Source: Aureispira sp. CCB-QB1 (GTDB taxonomy: Bacteria; Bacteroidota; Bacteroidia; Chitinophagales; Saprospiraceae). From it: DNA of 64,000 bases. A program made the translations under genes and the position numbers. Of this stretch, positions 63,678 to 64,000 are shown in pieces (positions within the stretch are counted from its first letter, which is position 1; every line of letters begins with the position of its first letter). The stretch covers positions 1-64,000 of the forward strand of contig NZ_JHBV01000035.1 of assembly GCF_000724545.1 (NCBI RefSeq), read 5' to 3'. The notes under the pieces are model-generated. The model saw only the letters and a program-made list of their open reading frames with translations. It had not been told where the DNA came from and made no database searches.

Positions 63678-64000
63678 ATGAGTTCTACAGTTCTTAAAAA
63701 CCTAGTTATTTTTTTAGTGATTAACTTTGGAGCCTTGGCACTAGGGGGCTTGGCAACCAATGCAGCTGTTAATGGAGAATGGTACCAAAGTGTTAACAAA
63801 GCACCATGGACACCACCAGGATGGGTGTTTGGAGCTGCTTGGACAACAATAATGATTTGTTTTTCCATTTTTATGGCTTATGCATGGGAAGAAGTAATGG
63901 ACAAAACAAAATTAGCTATCCTATTTGGTATTCAATGGATTTTGAACGTAGGGTGGAACCCCCTCTTTTTTGTTTATCACTATGTTTTGTTGGGTTTAAT
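63678..64000 (+). CDS. tspO: TspO/MBR family membrane protein, truncated by the window end
   Basis: At least 107 residues are visible. The protein matches TspO/MBR: NFGALALGGLATNAAVN, WYQSVNKAPWTPPGWVFGAAWT (conserved W-T-P-P loop) and WNPLFFVYHYVLLG. These are five-helix membrane proteins that bind tetrapyrroles and sterols. The start at 63678 (MSSTVLKNLV) gives a proper first helix. The rest lies past the window. Confidence 0.9.
   Translation, partial: MSSTVLKNLVIFLVINFGALALGGLATNAAVNGEWYQSVNKAPWTPPGWVFGAAWTTIMICFSIFMAYAWEEVMDKTKLAILFGIQWILNVGWNPLFFVYHYVLLGL

Overview
The window is AT-rich bacterial chromosome from a member of the Bacteroidota. The signs are two proteins with type IX secretion (T9SS) C-terminal sorting domains, a TonB-dependent receptor paired with a DUF5689 lipoprotein, signal peptides ending just before Gln, TATCTTTG-type -7 promoter boxes, and Bacteroidota-typical families (DUF3822, DUF2490, YceI, TPR-CHAT). 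The mix resembles large Saprospiria-type genomes such as Aureispira, but that placement is inference. No rRNA, tRNA or CRISPR array was seen. TGA is used as a stop by at least one real gene (end at 17776), so the standard bacterial code applies.

Layout. 1-5.4 kb: YceI and thioesterase genes, a lipoprotein, a DUF697-SHOCT protein, then a stress cassette of DUF1328 plus four tandem CsbD genes, the last broken by a nonsense codon. 5.4-13.3 kb: a T9SS purple-acid-phosphatase-like enzyme, M42 peptidase plus UbiA-like prenyltransferase, SCP2, lipase-like hydrolase, fatty acid desaturase and a coiled-coil surface protein. 13.6-20.4 kb: an exported TPR-CHAT protein, a CotH/DUF2490 pair, and two paralogous small exported proteins. 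21-31 kb: leuS, a VanY-like peptidase, an M1-type protein whose zinc site looks destroyed, a seven-heme TPR lipoprotein, FKBP and DUF4177, and a secreted EEP nuclease. 31.6-40.7 kb: TonB receptor, OB-repeat lipoprotein, WD40 protein, and a fusion of two glutaredoxin domains to thioredoxin reductase. 41-51.2 kb: mostly housekeeping genes (ankyrin, EamA, HMG-CoA-lyase-like, DUF3822-rsmD, CcmC/CcmD, gdhA, 3-hydroxyacyl-CoA dehydrogenase).

51.5-63.4 kb is the accessory part. A module of sterol desaturase, a 141-aa protein and a 1701-aa DUF4132 protein exists as two damaged copies. The left copy keeps the desaturase but only 310 bp of DUF4132, joined at a 5-bp microhomology and then to an IS481-like transposase end. 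The right copy keeps DUF4132 but only the desaturase tail, joined to an IS3 transposase remnant. A T9SS beta-propeller gene lies between them. The window ends inside a tspO gene.

A family of intergenic palindromic repeats sharing a GCTGCTACTGCGTGG-like core recurs about ten times. The most coherent functional grouping outside the duplication is the divergent EEP nuclease / TonB receptor / OB-fold lipoprotein locus, which may scavenge extracellular nucleic acid (inference).
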